Source of the DNA: Clostridia bacterium
GTDB taxonomy: Bacteria > Bacillota > Clostridia > UBA1381
Assembly: GCA_008668455.1 (NCBI GenBank)
Contig: RQCD01000206.1
Span: 1-23,972 of the forward strand
DNA: 23,972 bases
Direction of reading: 5' to 3'
Positions within the stretch are counted from its first letter, which is position 1; each line of letters begins with the position of its first letter. A program made the translations under genes and the position numbers. This document shows positions 1 through 7,756 of the stretch, one piece after another. The notes under the pieces were generated by a model, which saw only the letters and a program-made list of their open reading frames with translations, was not told the origin of the DNA and did no database searches.

Positions 1-44
1 AACAGGCTTCACAAAAAGTTCATAATATATATCATTTTTTTTCA

Positions 45-73
45 TTGACAAATCAGAAAGGACGTGCTATACT
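45..73 (+). promoter_or_regulatory. Sigma-A promoter of the ctsR operon
   Basis: A consensus -35 TTGACA (45-50) and a -10 TATACT (68-73) are separated by 17 bases. This is a near-perfect vegetative promoter. It lies directly upstream of a CtsR operator and the ctsR start, so it should drive ctsR-mcsA-mcsB-clpC. Confidence 0.9.
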
Positions 74-87
74 GTAATCACAATGAA

Positions 88-104
88 GGTCAAAGAAAGT
101 CAAA
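88..104 (+). promoter_or_regulatory. CtsR operator (tandem heptad)
   Basis: The sequence GGTCAAA-GAA-AGTCAAA is a direct heptad repeat with a 3-base spacer, matching the known CtsR box (A/G)GTCAAA-N3-(A/G)GTCAAA at every fixed position. It sits about 15 bases after the -10 element and before the ctsR ribosome binding site, where bound CtsR would block transcription. This implies autoregulation of the operon and release under heat or protein stress. Confidence 0.93.
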
Positions 105-122
105 GTCTAAGAGGTGAGAAAA

Positions 123-560
123 ATGGGAATCAGTGATCGGATTGAAACCTTCCTGATTGAGCTATTAAAAAACGAAGATCAGGAGTATTTGGAAATCGGG
201 AGAAATGAATTGGCATCCATTTTCCAGTGTGTTCCGTCGCAGATCAACTATGTGATCTCCACCAGATTTAATCCGGAGCACGGATATTTAGTGGAATCCA
301 GGCGCGGCGGCGGCGGATGTCTCCGGATTCGCAGGATCGAGGTTTCAGACGATGCGTCCCACGCACTTTCTTCTATTAAAGATACCTTAGATGCTCCCGG
401 AGCAAAAGCGATTGTATCCTTTCTATACGACCGAAAGCGAATTACAGCCGGGGAGGCAAAAATGCTTCTCGCCTGTTCTGAAAGCTTTAAAAAAGCCGGC
501 AGTGAGCAAAACAAGCTCCGCGCCGAAGCGTTTAAAAATATGATAACCGCATTATTATAA
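123..560 (+). CDS. ctsR: CtsR, repressor of class III stress genes
   Basis: CtsR is a dimeric winged-helix repressor that binds tandem heptads ahead of clp genes; its activity is controlled through McsA, McsB and ClpC. The 145-residue protein has the family's opening (MGISDRIETFLIELL), a DNA-binding region around residues 25-65 with ARG/GLY-rich wing RRGGGGCLRI, and a helical C-terminal dimerisation domain. An in-frame GTG lies at 114, but the AGAGGTGAG ribosome binding site overlaps it and is well spaced for the ATG at 123, which gives the normal N-terminus. It is first of four genes, followed 12 bases later by mcsA. The operator just upstream indicates self-repression. Identification is secure from motif, operator and neighbours. 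Confidence 0.95.
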   Translation: MGISDRIETFLIELLKNEDQEYLEIGRNELASIFQCVPSQINYVISTRFNPEHGYLVESRRGGGGCLRIRRIEVSDDASHALSSIKDTLDAPGAKAIVSFLYDRKRITAGEAKMLLACSESFKKAGSEQNKLRAEAFKNMITALL

Positions 561-572
561 GGAGATGTTCGT

Positions 573-926
573 ATGTTTGATTTATTTTCAGATTTTTTTG
601 ACGGGTTTGACATTTACCCGGTTTATCACGAAACCGCAAAATGTCCGCACTGCGGAAGAAGCTTTGCAGAATTTCAGAAAAGTAGCCTTTTAGGCTGTCC
701 GGAATGCTACAAGGCATTTGATGCACCCTTGCAGGCAACCATCAAGCAGATTCACCAGAATCCGACCCATGTAGGAAAGGTTCCGGCACGCTGCGGCGGT
801 GCGCTCCGTCAGAAACGGCGCTATGAAACCTTAAAAAGAGAAATTTCACAGGCAGTTGCGGCAGAGGATTATGAAAAGGCAGCAAAATTACACAAGGAGC
901 TAAAAGAAATGGGAGGTGAGCAATAA
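573..926 (+). CDS. mcsA: McsA, short form (zinc-binding activator of McsB)
   Basis: McsA is a zinc-binding partner that activates the arginine kinase McsB and modulates CtsR and ClpC. The 117-residue protein carries one Cys4 set (C24-x2-C27 and C42-x2-C45) and a C-terminal UVR-like helical motif (about residues 92-112, AVAAEDYEKAAKLHKEL). Bacillus McsA is about 185 residues and has an additional Cys4 module at its N-terminus; here that module is absent. The start looks real: AAGGAG lies just upstream of the ATG and ctsR ends only 12 bases before it, leaving no room for the missing domain. The stop overlaps the mcsB start (TAATG), suggesting translational coupling. Confidence 0.9.
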   Translation: MFDLFSDFFDGFDIYPVYHETAKCPHCGRSFAEFQKSSLLGCPECYKAFDAPLQATIKQIHQNPTHVGKVPARCGGALRQKRRYETLKREISQAVAAEDYEKAAKLHKELKEMGGEQ

Positions 927-1939
927 TGCGTTGGGATCAGGAACAAAACAAAAATGATATTATCGTCAGCACAAGGGTTCGTCTGGCACGGAATCTGGAG
1001 AAATATCCGTTTCCGAATGCCATGAGCGAACAGCAGGCGGCCGCGGCGGCGGAAGAAATCAAAAATGCGATTTTAAAAAGTCCGTCCACCCTGGCAAAGG
1101 AATTTCAATATATGGAAATGACAAAGCTTTCCGGCAAGGAAAAACGAAAACTTGCAGAGCTTCATCTGATCAGTCCGGATCTGATCAATTCCAGATACGG
1201 CGCACTGCTCCTCGGCAAGGACGAGAACATGAGCATTATGATCAACGAGGAGGATCACATTCGTTTACAGGTAATTTTAGGAGGAAACCGGCTGCATGAG
1301 GCATGGGATTTGGCAAACAAAATAGATGATGTGTTAGAGGAAAGCTTAGACTATGCATTTGATGAAAAGCTCGGCTATCTGACCGCATGTCCGACCAATT
1401 TAGGAACAGGCTTGCGTGCCTCCTTAATGCTCCATCTTCCGGCGCTGACCATGACCGACAGCATTTCCGGCATTATTTCTTCTGCCGGAAAATTAGGAAT
1501 TGCAGTCCGCGGCAGCTACGGTGAGGGTTCTAAAGCGCTTGGAAACCTCTATCAGATTTCCAACAGCGTGACAATGGGCAGCACCGAGGAGGAATTAATT
1601 AAAAAGCTTTCCGACATTGCCGGACAAATTGAGGACTATGAAAAAGAGGCAAGAAAAAAATTAGAAAAGCAGCATAAGGATGCATTAGAGGATCGTCTGT
1701 GGCGTTCCTACGGAACACTCCGCTATGCGAGAAAAATCTCCTCCAATGAGGCAAAATCGCTTATATCTGATGTCATTCTTGGCAAAGCTATGAATATCAT
1801 AAAGGAAGATATTAACGTATCTTTGATTTCTCTGATGGTTCAGACCGAACCGGCGCAAATTGCCGGCGACAAGGAAATGACCCCGGAGGAGCGCGACCGC
1901 CGCAGGGCGGAATTGATCCGAAACAGTTTATCGGAATAA
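926..1939 (+). CDS. mcsB: McsB protein arginine kinase
   Basis: McsB phosphorylates arginine side chains, marking proteins such as CtsR for ClpCP degradation. It has the phosphagen-kinase catalytic fold. Visible signatures are STRVRLARN (residues 15-23), the NEEDH loop (107-111) followed by IRLQ, the CPTNLGTG block with the active-site cysteine (C155), and RGSYGEGS (195-202). The length of 337 residues is slightly below the usual 350-360. The start overlaps the mcsA stop by one base and follows a GGAGGTGAG ribosome binding site. It is followed after a short gap by clpC, the unfoldase that receives its products. Regulation is through the CtsR operator at the front of the operon. Confidence 0.95.
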   Translation: MRWDQEQNKNDIIVSTRVRLARNLEKYPFPNAMSEQQAAAAAEEIKNAILKSPSTLAKEFQYMEMTKLSGKEKRKLAELHLISPDLINSRYGALLLGKDENMSIMINEEDHIRLQVILGGNRLHEAWDLANKIDDVLEESLDYAFDEKLGYLTACPTNLGTGLRASLMLHLPALTMTDSISGIISSAGKLGIAVRGSYGEGSKALGNLYQISNSVTMGSTEEELIKKLSDIAGQIEDYEKEARKKLEKQHKDALEDRLWRSYGTLRYARKISSNEAKSLISDVILGKAMNIIKEDINVSLISLMVQTEPAQIAGDKEMTPEERDRRRAELIRNSLSE

Positions 1940-1958
1940 AAATGAAAGGGTGAGTTTT

Positions 1959-4412
1959 ATGATGATGTTTTCAAACTTTACAGAAAAAGCGCGGATGGCT
2001 TTGAGCCATGCGCATGATATTGCATGTGAATTAGGTCAGCAGTATGTGGGCAGCGAGCATTTGCTGTTAGGTCTGATCCGGGAGGGTACAGGCGTTGCGG
2101 CAAAGGCTTTGCAGGATGCCGGCATTAACGAGGAGGCAGTCCGGAATCAGCTGGAAATGCTGATTCCATCTTCCGAGCCGCTTTCCCAGCAAACCGAGCT
2201 TTCACTAACGCCGAGAAGCAAAAAAATTCTGGAAATGAGCGCAATGGAGGCACGCAGAATGGGACACGGCTATATCGGCACAGAACATCTGTTAATGGCA
2301 ATTCTCCGGGACGGAGACGGCGTCGGCGCACAGATTCTGGTGACCCTGGGCATTCACTTAGGCGATTTCTACTCCAGCACAATCCACGCGATTGACGGCG
2401 AGCCGGTGTCACCGGCCGGTCAGAAAAAAGGCGCAGGATCGCAGAAAACCGCAACTCCGACTCTGGATCAGTTCGGCAGAGATCTGACTGCACTTGCAAA
2501 AGAAGATAAATTTGACCCGGTGATCGGAAGAAGCTCCGAAATCGACCGTGTGATTCAGATTTTATCAAGACGTACCAAAAACAACCCTTGCCTGATCGGT
2601 GAGCCGGGTGTTGGTAAAACAGCAGTTGTTGAGGGCTTGGCACAAAGGATTTCCAGCGGCGACGTACCGGAAAGCTTAAAAGACAAACGGTTGGTTGCAG
2701 TGGATTTGTCCTCCATGGTTGCCGGCGCAAAATACCGCGGTGAATTTGAGGAACGTCTGAAAAAGGCAGTGGAGGAGGTCATCAATGCCGGAAATGTCAT
2801 TCTCTTTATTGATGAGCTGCATACCATTGTCGGTGCAGGCGCAGCAGAGGGCGCAATCGACGCATCTAACATCTTAAAACCGTCTCTTGCACGAGGTGAA
2901 TTACAGTTAATCGGTGCAACAACCATTAACGAATACCGAAAATATATTGAAAAGGACGCCGCTTTGGAGCGTCGTTTCCAGCCGGTTACCGTCAGTGAGC
3001 CGACTGTTGAGGAAACAGAACAGATTCTAAAGGGTCTGCGCGACAAATATGAAGCGCACCACAATGTAAAAATCAGCGATGAGGCATTAACCGCAGCCGC
3101 AAAGCTTTCTGCAAGATATATTACCGACCGTTTTCTGCCGGATAAGGCAATTGACCTGATTGATGAGGCAGCATCCAAGAAAAAGCTTTCCTCTATGACC
3201 GCTCCGAACGATCTGAAGGATCTGGAAAAGGAAATCGAGTCAGTTGCAAAAGAAAAGCAGGAGGCAATCACCGCACAGGACTTTGAAAAAGCCGCGGAAT
3301 TACGGGATAGGGAAAAGACACTCCAGGAACAGATCAGCAAAAAATCCGGCGCATGGAGAGAAAACGAAAAGAGCAAGAGACTGGAGGTCAGCGAGGAGGA
3401 TATTGCAGATATCGTATCCGACTGGACAAACATTCCGGTGCGCCGGCTTGCCGAGGAGGAAAGCGAACGCTTAAAGAACCTCGAAAAGCTGCTCCATGCA
3501 AGAGTAATCGGGCAGGAGGAGGCTGTCACAGCCGTTGCAAAGGCAATCCGCCGCGGCAGAGCCGGATTAAAGGATCCGAAACGTCCGATTGGTTCGTTCC
3601 TGTTCTTAGGTCCGACCGGCGTTGGTAAAACAGAGCTTTCCAAAGCGCTTGCCGAGAGCATGTTTGGCAGCGAGGACGCAATGATCCGGGTTGATATGTC
3701 GGAATATATGGAAAAGCATGCCGTGTCGAAATTTATCGGTTCGCCTCCGGGATATGTCGGCTTTGAGGAAGGCGGTCAGCTGACCGAAAAGATCCGGAAG
3801 CATCCGTATTCGGTACTGCTGTTTGATGAGGTGGAAAAAGCGCATCCGGATGTCTTTAATATCATGCTGCAAATTTTGGAGGATGGTATTCTGACAGACG
3901 CACAGGGCAGGAGAGTGGATTTCCGGAATACTGTCATTATCATGACCTCAAACCTGGGCGCAAAAGAGATTCTGAACACAAACACAAAGCTCGGATTCTC
4001 CAAGACCGAGGAAAAACCGGCAGAAACAGACGAATACACCAGAATCCGCGAACGCGTGATGGAGGAAGTAAAGCGTGCATTTAAGCCGGAGTTCTTAAAC
4101 CGTATTGACGATATTATCGTATTCCACCGTCTGACTGAGGAAAATATTCAGGCAATCGCAAGACTGATGCTTGGTCAGCTGAAAAAGCGTCTGGACGCAA
4201 ACGAATACGACGTGGAATTTACCGACGAGGCTGTCGCTGAACTTGCAAAGGAGGGCTTTGATCCGGTATACGGCGCAAGACCTCTGCGCCGGGCAATCCA
4301 AAGCAAAATTGAGGATATGCTCTCCGAAAAGATTATCGACGGAGAAATCAGTCACAATGAAAAAATCAAGGTAACGGCAAAGGACAAGGAATTTGTTTTA
4401 GAAACCGCCTGA
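1959..4412 (+). CDS. clpC: ClpC, AAA+ unfoldase of the ClpCP protease
   Basis: ClpC is a hexameric ATPase that unfolds substrates, including arginine-phosphorylated proteins, and feeds them to ClpP. Domains in order are two Clp-N repeats (about residues 5-145), AAA1 with Walker A GEPGVGKT (214-221) and Walker B VILFIDEL (280-287), a coiled middle domain containing a UVR motif (about 436-455), AAA2 with Walker A GPTGVGKT (551-558) and Walker B LLFDEVEKAH, and an LGF tripeptide at 678-680 fitting the ClpP-docking loop. The length of 817 residues is typical. A GTG exists at 1950, but it lies within the AAAGGGTGAG ribosome binding site, so the ATG at 1959 is preferred; ATGs at 1962 and 1965 are alternatives. 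It is the last gene of the CtsR operon. Confidence 0.96.
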   Translation: MMMFSNFTEKARMALSHAHDIACELGQQYVGSEHLLLGLIREGTGVAAKALQDAGINEEAVRNQLEMLIPSSEPLSQQTELSLTPRSKKILEMSAMEARRMGHGYIGTEHLLMAILRDGDGVGAQILVTLGIHLGDFYSSTIHAIDGEPVSPAGQKKGAGSQKTATPTLDQFGRDLTALAKEDKFDPVIGRSSEIDRVIQILSRRTKNNPCLIGEPGVGKTAVVEGLAQRISSGDVPESLKDKRLVAVDLSSMVAGAKYRGEFEERLKKAVEEVINAGNVILFIDELHTIVGAGAAEGAIDASNILKPSLARGELQLIGATTINEYRKYIEKDAALERRFQPVTVSEPTVEETEQILKGLRDKYEAHHNVKISDEALTAAAKLSARYITDRFLPDKAIDLIDEAASKKKLSSMTAPNDLKDLEKEIESVAKEKQEAITAQDFEKAAELRDREKTLQEQISKKSGAWRENEKSKRLEVSEEDIADIVSDWTNIPVRRLAEEESERLKNLEKLLHARVIGQEEAVTAVAKAIRRGRAGLKDPKRPIGSFLFLGPTGVGKTELSKALAESMFGSEDAMIRVDMSEYMEKHAVSKFIGSPPGYVGFEEGGQLTEKIRKHPYSVLLFDEVEKAHPDVFNIMLQILEDGILTDAQGRRVDFRNTVIIMTSNLGAKEILNTNTKLGFSKTEEKPAETDEYTRIRERVMEEVKRAFKPEFLNRIDDIIVFHRLTEENIQAIARLMLGQLKKRLDANEYDVEFTDEAVAELAKEGFDPVYGARPLRRAIQSKIEDMLSEKIIDGEISHNEKIKVTAKDKEFVLETA

Positions 4413-4419
4413 TAACACA

Positions 4420-4472
4420 GGGGATGTAAAAAAGAGAGCAGAATGCTACCTTTTTGACATCCCCCTATTTTT
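4420..4472. terminator. Hairpin after clpC, shared with a repeat family
   Basis: The 5' arm 4420-4434 (GGGGATGTAAAAAAG) pairs with 4450-4464 (CTTTTTGACATCCCC) in 14 of 15 positions, with a smaller AGCA/TGCT stem in the loop, and is followed by CTATTTTT. It lies between the convergent clpC and AraC genes and overlaps the AraC stop codon. It probably terminates clpC transcription. Its first 30 or so bases nearly match the left end of the element at 19338. Confidence 0.8.
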
Positions 4473-5325
4473 GTGTGTTCCGGTATTGCATGGGGGTCAT
4501 TCCATATTTTCTTCGGAATGCCGCATAAAATGCAGATTTATTGTTATAGCCGACAGCATATCCGATTTCCTCCGCACAAAGCTCTGAGCCGGTCAGCATT
4601 TTACATGCCGCCTGCATGCGATATTCCGTCATAACCTCCCGAAAGGACATCCCGAACCGGCGGCGAATGACCCGATCCAACTGCCGTTTACTAAGATGAA
4701 GCTGCCTTGCAGCGTCCTCAGCATGAAAGTCTGTCATGAAGGAGGTAAGAAGCATATTTTCAACTGCAGTGATTCTGCCAAGATCTCTTTCCGGATTCTG
4801 ACCGTCTGAAGGTTCAGCTTTTTGTTCCTTACTGCACCGTTCCCCCATGCAAAGAAGAAATTGCAGAAGCCGCATAACCGTCAGCGCGTCAGATTCCGGA
4901 ACGCTTCCAGAGCTCCATATCTCAGCAGGTATTCCCTTGTAAAGCACACGCGGCAGCGCTGTTTTACACAAACCGTCAATCAATCCAAAAAAATCATGCC
5001 TGCTTTTGTTATTCAGCAAGCTATATGAAAATCCGACAGACATACCATTGGATTGACTCGGAAGCATCACATGACGAACACCCGGAGGAATGAGCAAAAG
5101 CTCGCCAGGCTTCAGGCAGATATCCGCCTGATCTGTCCTGATTACAATTTCCAGGTCAAAGCAAAGAAAAAGCTCTGCATAAGCATGCGTGTGAACTGTA
5201 TCGAAAAGAATCGAATTTAAGGCGTCGCTCGTTTGAGTATCCTTTTCAAAAAGATGAAAATATGCAGAAAACTCAAGGTTTTCCACATGAATTGTGTTTT
5301 GACCCGTATCAAACTGCTCCTGCAT
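4465..5325 (-). CDS. AraC-family transcriptional regulator with N-terminal cupin
   Basis: The 286-residue protein has an N-terminal cupin-like sensor region (HTHAYAELFLCF at 45-56, then LKPGELLLIPPGVRHV) and a C-terminal AraC double helix-turn-helix (about residues 185-284), ending in the family signature IGYAVGYNNKSAFYAAFRRK and GMTPMQYR. A longer frame begins at TTG 5349, but that codon lies inside the -10 element; AAGGAGGG sits just upstream of the ATG at 5325. It diverges from the sialidase-fold gene, so it most likely controls the carbohydrate cassette in response to a sugar-like ligand. The ligand and the direction of control are not visible from sequence. The gene runs toward clpC and ends inside the shared hairpin. 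Confidence 0.9.
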   Translation of the reverse strand: MQEQFDTGQNTIHVENLEFSAYFHLFEKDTQTSDALNSILFDTVHTHAYAELFLCFDLEIVIRTDQADICLKPGELLLIPPGVRHVMLPSQSNGMSVGFSYSLLNNKSRHDFFGLIDGLCKTALPRVLYKGIPAEIWSSGSVPESDALTVMRLLQFLLCMGERCSKEQKAEPSDGQNPERDLGRITAVENMLLTSFMTDFHAEDAARQLHLSKRQLDRVIRRRFGMSFREVMTEYRMQAACKMLTGSELCAEEIGYAVGYNNKSAFYAAFRRKYGMTPMQYRNTQK

Positions 5326-5348
5326 ATTCTCTCCCTCCTTTTTTCTCA

Positions 5349-5377
5349 ATTATACCTCACAACACGAAGCTTGTCAA
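5349..5377 (-). promoter_or_regulatory. Consensus promoter of the AraC-family gene
   Basis: On the minus strand, TTGACA (5377-5372) and TATAAT (5354-5349) are separated by 17 bases, a perfect consensus for both hexamers. The transcript would start shortly before the GGAGG site and the ATG at 5325, which rules out the upstream TTG start. Confidence 0.9.
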
Positions 5378-5424
5378 CCGTCCTTTTTTTCGCCATAAAA
5401 AAATTTTTTTGACCAACGAAGCAA

Positions 5425-5454
5425 TTTACAACCGCAACACAGATCTGCTATAAT
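5425..5454 (+). promoter_or_regulatory. Promoter of the sialidase-SGNH-pnuC-GH cassette
   Basis: TTTACA (5425-5430) and TATAAT (5449-5454) are 18 bases apart. The -10 is perfect and the -35 is imperfect, as expected for an activator-dependent promoter. An A7T7 palindrome (5397-5410) lies between this and the divergent AraC promoter. An inverted repeat ACAGG-AGAAA-CCTGT (5478-5492) lies downstream, before the ribosome binding site. Confidence 0.75.
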
Positions 5455-5477
5455 GACATCATTCACAGGAATAAATA

Positions 5478-5492
5478 ACAGGAGAAACCTGT
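5478..5492. promoter_or_regulatory. Small inverted repeat in the cassette leader
   Basis: ACAGG and CCTGT flank AGAAA, forming a perfect 5-bp inverted repeat between the promoter and the start at 5512. A second ACAGGA lies at about 5465-5470. It could be part of an operator or a small leader hairpin. The function is inferred only from position. Confidence 0.35.
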
Positions 5493-5511
5493 ACTGAAAG
5501 GAAAATGGATC

Positions 5512-6648
5512 ATGATTAAGATAATTGAAGAACCGAGAGTAATATGTTCAAACAGAGAGAGCATCCATAATGTATTTGCGTGGCCGACTGTTGCAAGGCT
5601 TCAGGACGGAACTCTTGCAATGACAGCCTCCGGATTTAGAATGCGGCATATTTGCCCATTCGGAAAATCCGTTATTTGTTACAGCCGTGATAACGGACAA
5701 ACATGGTCACAGCCGGCAGTGCTGATTGACACGCTTTTGGATGACCGCGATACCGGGATACTTCCTTATGGCGAAAAAAATGTGATTGTCACCTCATTTA
5801 CAGACTCGACAGATTTTCAGAGATATGCTGTTGATTGGGTTATAAAAAATTCGGACAGCAGCTTGCGGCAAACGCTTGATAACCAATATATTTCGGCGTA
5901 TTTGGATACAACCGACACATTGAATCCGGATGAAAAATACCTTGGCTCGGAATATATCATAAGTCACGACGGAGGATATACGTTCGGCAAAAGGCATATG
6001 TGTGAAATCTCCTGTCCGCACGGACCGGCTGTTTTAAATAACGGAAAGGTAATATATGTGGGTACTGTGTGGGATAAGCATATTGCAAAAACAGCATGGA
6101 AAGAAAATAACTATTTTCATCTTAAATGTTATATTTTAAACGATGATGAGGAATTTGAATATCTTTCCGAAATTACATTTAACAAGGAAAAGGTAGCAGA
6201 AGCATGCGAGCCTCATACAATTGTTTTGCCGGACGGAAAGATCATTGTACACATCAGAGTACAAAGCGGCTATGAGGATGATTCCGCAATGTGTATCTAT
6301 CAGTGTGAATCATATGATGACGGAAAAAGCTTTACAGAACCACATCAAATTTTAGAGCCGGGCGAGGGCGCTCCGTCTCATATCATGCGCCGTTCGGACG
6401 GAACACTGATTGCAACATACGGGCACAGACATAAGCCATACGGGATCAGAGCAATGATCAGCCATGATAACGGCGAAACATGGGAAACAGGTCTGACTGT
6501 TTGCGAAACAAATAAGGATGAACACGATACCGGATATCCGTCATCGGTTGAACTGCCGGACGGAAACATTCTTACAATTTTTTACGCTTGCGATCAAGGT
6601 AGAAATCATACAGAAATTTTTCAGGTGATCTGGAGTCTGGACGACTAA
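5512..6648 (+). CDS. Sialidase-fold (BNR/Asp-box) protein, probable glycosidase
   Basis: The 378-residue protein shows four Asp-box turns of a six-bladed sialidase-type propeller: SRDNGQTW (58-65), SHDGGYTF (151-158), SYDDGKSF (267-274) and SHDNGETW (317-324). It ends with the block DTGYPSSVELPDGN, typical of BNR_2-type sialidase-like proteins. The canonical FRIP arginine motif is not seen; the equivalent place reads AWPTVARL, so true sialidase activity should not be assumed. There is no signal peptide or membrane segment, so the protein is probably cytoplasmic. A GAAAGGA site precedes the ATG. It is the first gene of the cassette diverging from the AraC regulator, and is likely a hydrolase or lyase on a modified sugar. 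Confidence 0.8.
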   Translation: MIKIIEEPRVICSNRESIHNVFAWPTVARLQDGTLAMTASGFRMRHICPFGKSVICYSRDNGQTWSQPAVLIDTLLDDRDTGILPYGEKNVIVTSFTDSTDFQRYAVDWVIKNSDSSLRQTLDNQYISAYLDTTDTLNPDEKYLGSEYIISHDGGYTFGKRHMCEISCPHGPAVLNNGKVIYVGTVWDKHIAKTAWKENNYFHLKCYILNDDEEFEYLSEITFNKEKVAEACEPHTIVLPDGKIIVHIRVQSGYEDDSAMCIYQCESYDDGKSFTEPHQILEPGEGAPSHIMRRSDGTLIATYGHRHKPYGIRAMISHDNGETWETGLTVCETNKDEHDTGYPSSVELPDGNILTIFYACDQGRNHTEIFQVIWSLDD

Positions 6649-6708
6649 AAAATTACAGGATGACTTCACCCGTTATGACTATATTACGAAAATTTACGAG
6701 GTCAATAT

Positions 6709-7755
6709 ATGAATATAAAAGATATAGATAAAAATCTTGACATTAATACGAAAATAAACGAGAAAGATTTAAGATTTATTTCAGCGCTTGAAGATCCTTT
6801 TGATTTATACGGAACTTGCGGCGAAAGGTATTTAAGACTTCCTTTAAAGGATGCGGAAAGAGTTTCAGAAAGTGTGAAGCAGCTTGCGGCAAATACCTCT
6901 GGAGTCCGGATAAGATTTAAAACGGATTCAAAATTCGTTGCTGTTTCGGTAAAGTATTCGGATGTTTGCAGAATGGAGCATATGTCGCTTGCAGGGACTT
7001 CGGGAATTGATATGTACACACGCGAGGACGGAGGATATTTGTTCCAGACGCTATTTCTGCCGCCGATAAGTATGGAGGATTCTTTTGAAAGCATTCATTA
7101 TTTTGATACTCGGCGAATACGTGATATTACGCTGAATCTTCCGCTCTACAGCAGTGTTTCTGATATTTATATCGGGCTTGACAAAAATGCCCTGATTGAA
7201 CACGGGGAAAAGTATAAAAACAAAAGACCTGTTGTTTATTACGGTTCTTCTATAACGCAGGGAGGATGTGCTACAAGACCCGGAAACAGTTATCCTGCAA
7301 TTATTTCGAGAAAATTAAATCTTGATTTTGTAAATCTCGGATTTTCCGGAAATGCAAAAGGCGAGCCTGCAATGGCAGAATATATAGCGAAGCTTGATAT
7401 GTCCTGTTTTGTATTTGATTATGATTTTAATGCGCCGACATTGGATTTTCTAAAGAATACACATCATACATTTTTTGACATTGTCAGAAAGAAAAATCCG
7501 ACGTTGCCGATCATTATAATGTCAATGCCCTATAACGCTTGGGTCAAAGATATAGACGAACGAAAGGGGATTATAAAGGAAACATGCGACTTTGCAATTG
7601 CCGGCGGAGATGAAAATGTTTACTTTGTTGACGGGGAGAAAACATTTGATGTTTTTGGCGGAGATTCCGGAACTTTTGACGGAACTCATCCGAATGATCT
7701 CGGCTTTATGTGCATGGCTTTGGAATTGGAAAAGTATATGGAAAGATTGGTTTGA
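6709..7755 (+). CDS. SGNH/GDSL hydrolase with N-terminal beta domain
   Basis: This is a probable carbohydrate esterase (deacylase) of the SGNH superfamily. The 348 residues divide into an N-terminal region rich in predicted strands (about 1-165) and a C-terminal SGNH domain (about 170-348), an arrangement known for GDSL_3-type esterases. Block I is YYGSSITQGG, with the likely nucleophile S181. Block II is GFSGNAKGEP, with G214/N215. A block III-like asparagine is N241. Block V is DGTHPND, with D324 and H327. No signal peptide is seen, so a cytoplasmic role is likely. It lies 60 bases after the sialidase-fold gene and one base before the PnuC-like gene, consistent with one transcript. The DNA is visibly more AT-rich than the flanking core genes. 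Confidence 0.87.
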   Translation: MNIKDIDKNLDINTKINEKDLRFISALEDPFDLYGTCGERYLRLPLKDAERVSESVKQLAANTSGVRIRFKTDSKFVAVSVKYSDVCRMEHMSLAGTSGIDMYTREDGGYLFQTLFLPPISMEDSFESIHYFDTRRIRDITLNLPLYSSVSDIYIGLDKNALIEHGEKYKNKRPVVYYGSSITQGGCATRPGNSYPAIISRKLNLDFVNLGFSGNAKGEPAMAEYIAKLDMSCFVFDYDFNAPTLDFLKNTHHTFFDIVRKKNPTLPIIIMSMPYNAWVKDIDERKGIIKETCDFAIAGGDENVYFVDGEKTFDVFGGDSGTFDGTHPNDLGFMCMALELEKYMERLV

Positions 7756-7756
7756 A

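Noticed and set aside
2555..3661. A 368-codon open frame antisense to clpC
   Set aside because: It lies wholly within the well-supported clpC gene, is serine/arginine-rich low-quality sequence typical of antisense frames, and has no ribosome binding site or known domain.
5326..5349. TTG 5349 as start of the AraC-family gene
   Set aside because: The codon is part of the -10 element of a perfect promoter and would not be on the transcript.
7592..7756. PnuC-like gene starting inside the SGNH gene at 7592
   Set aside because: The extra 55 codons overlap the conserved SGNH block V in another frame and are not PnuC-like. The ATG at 7757 gives the normal length.
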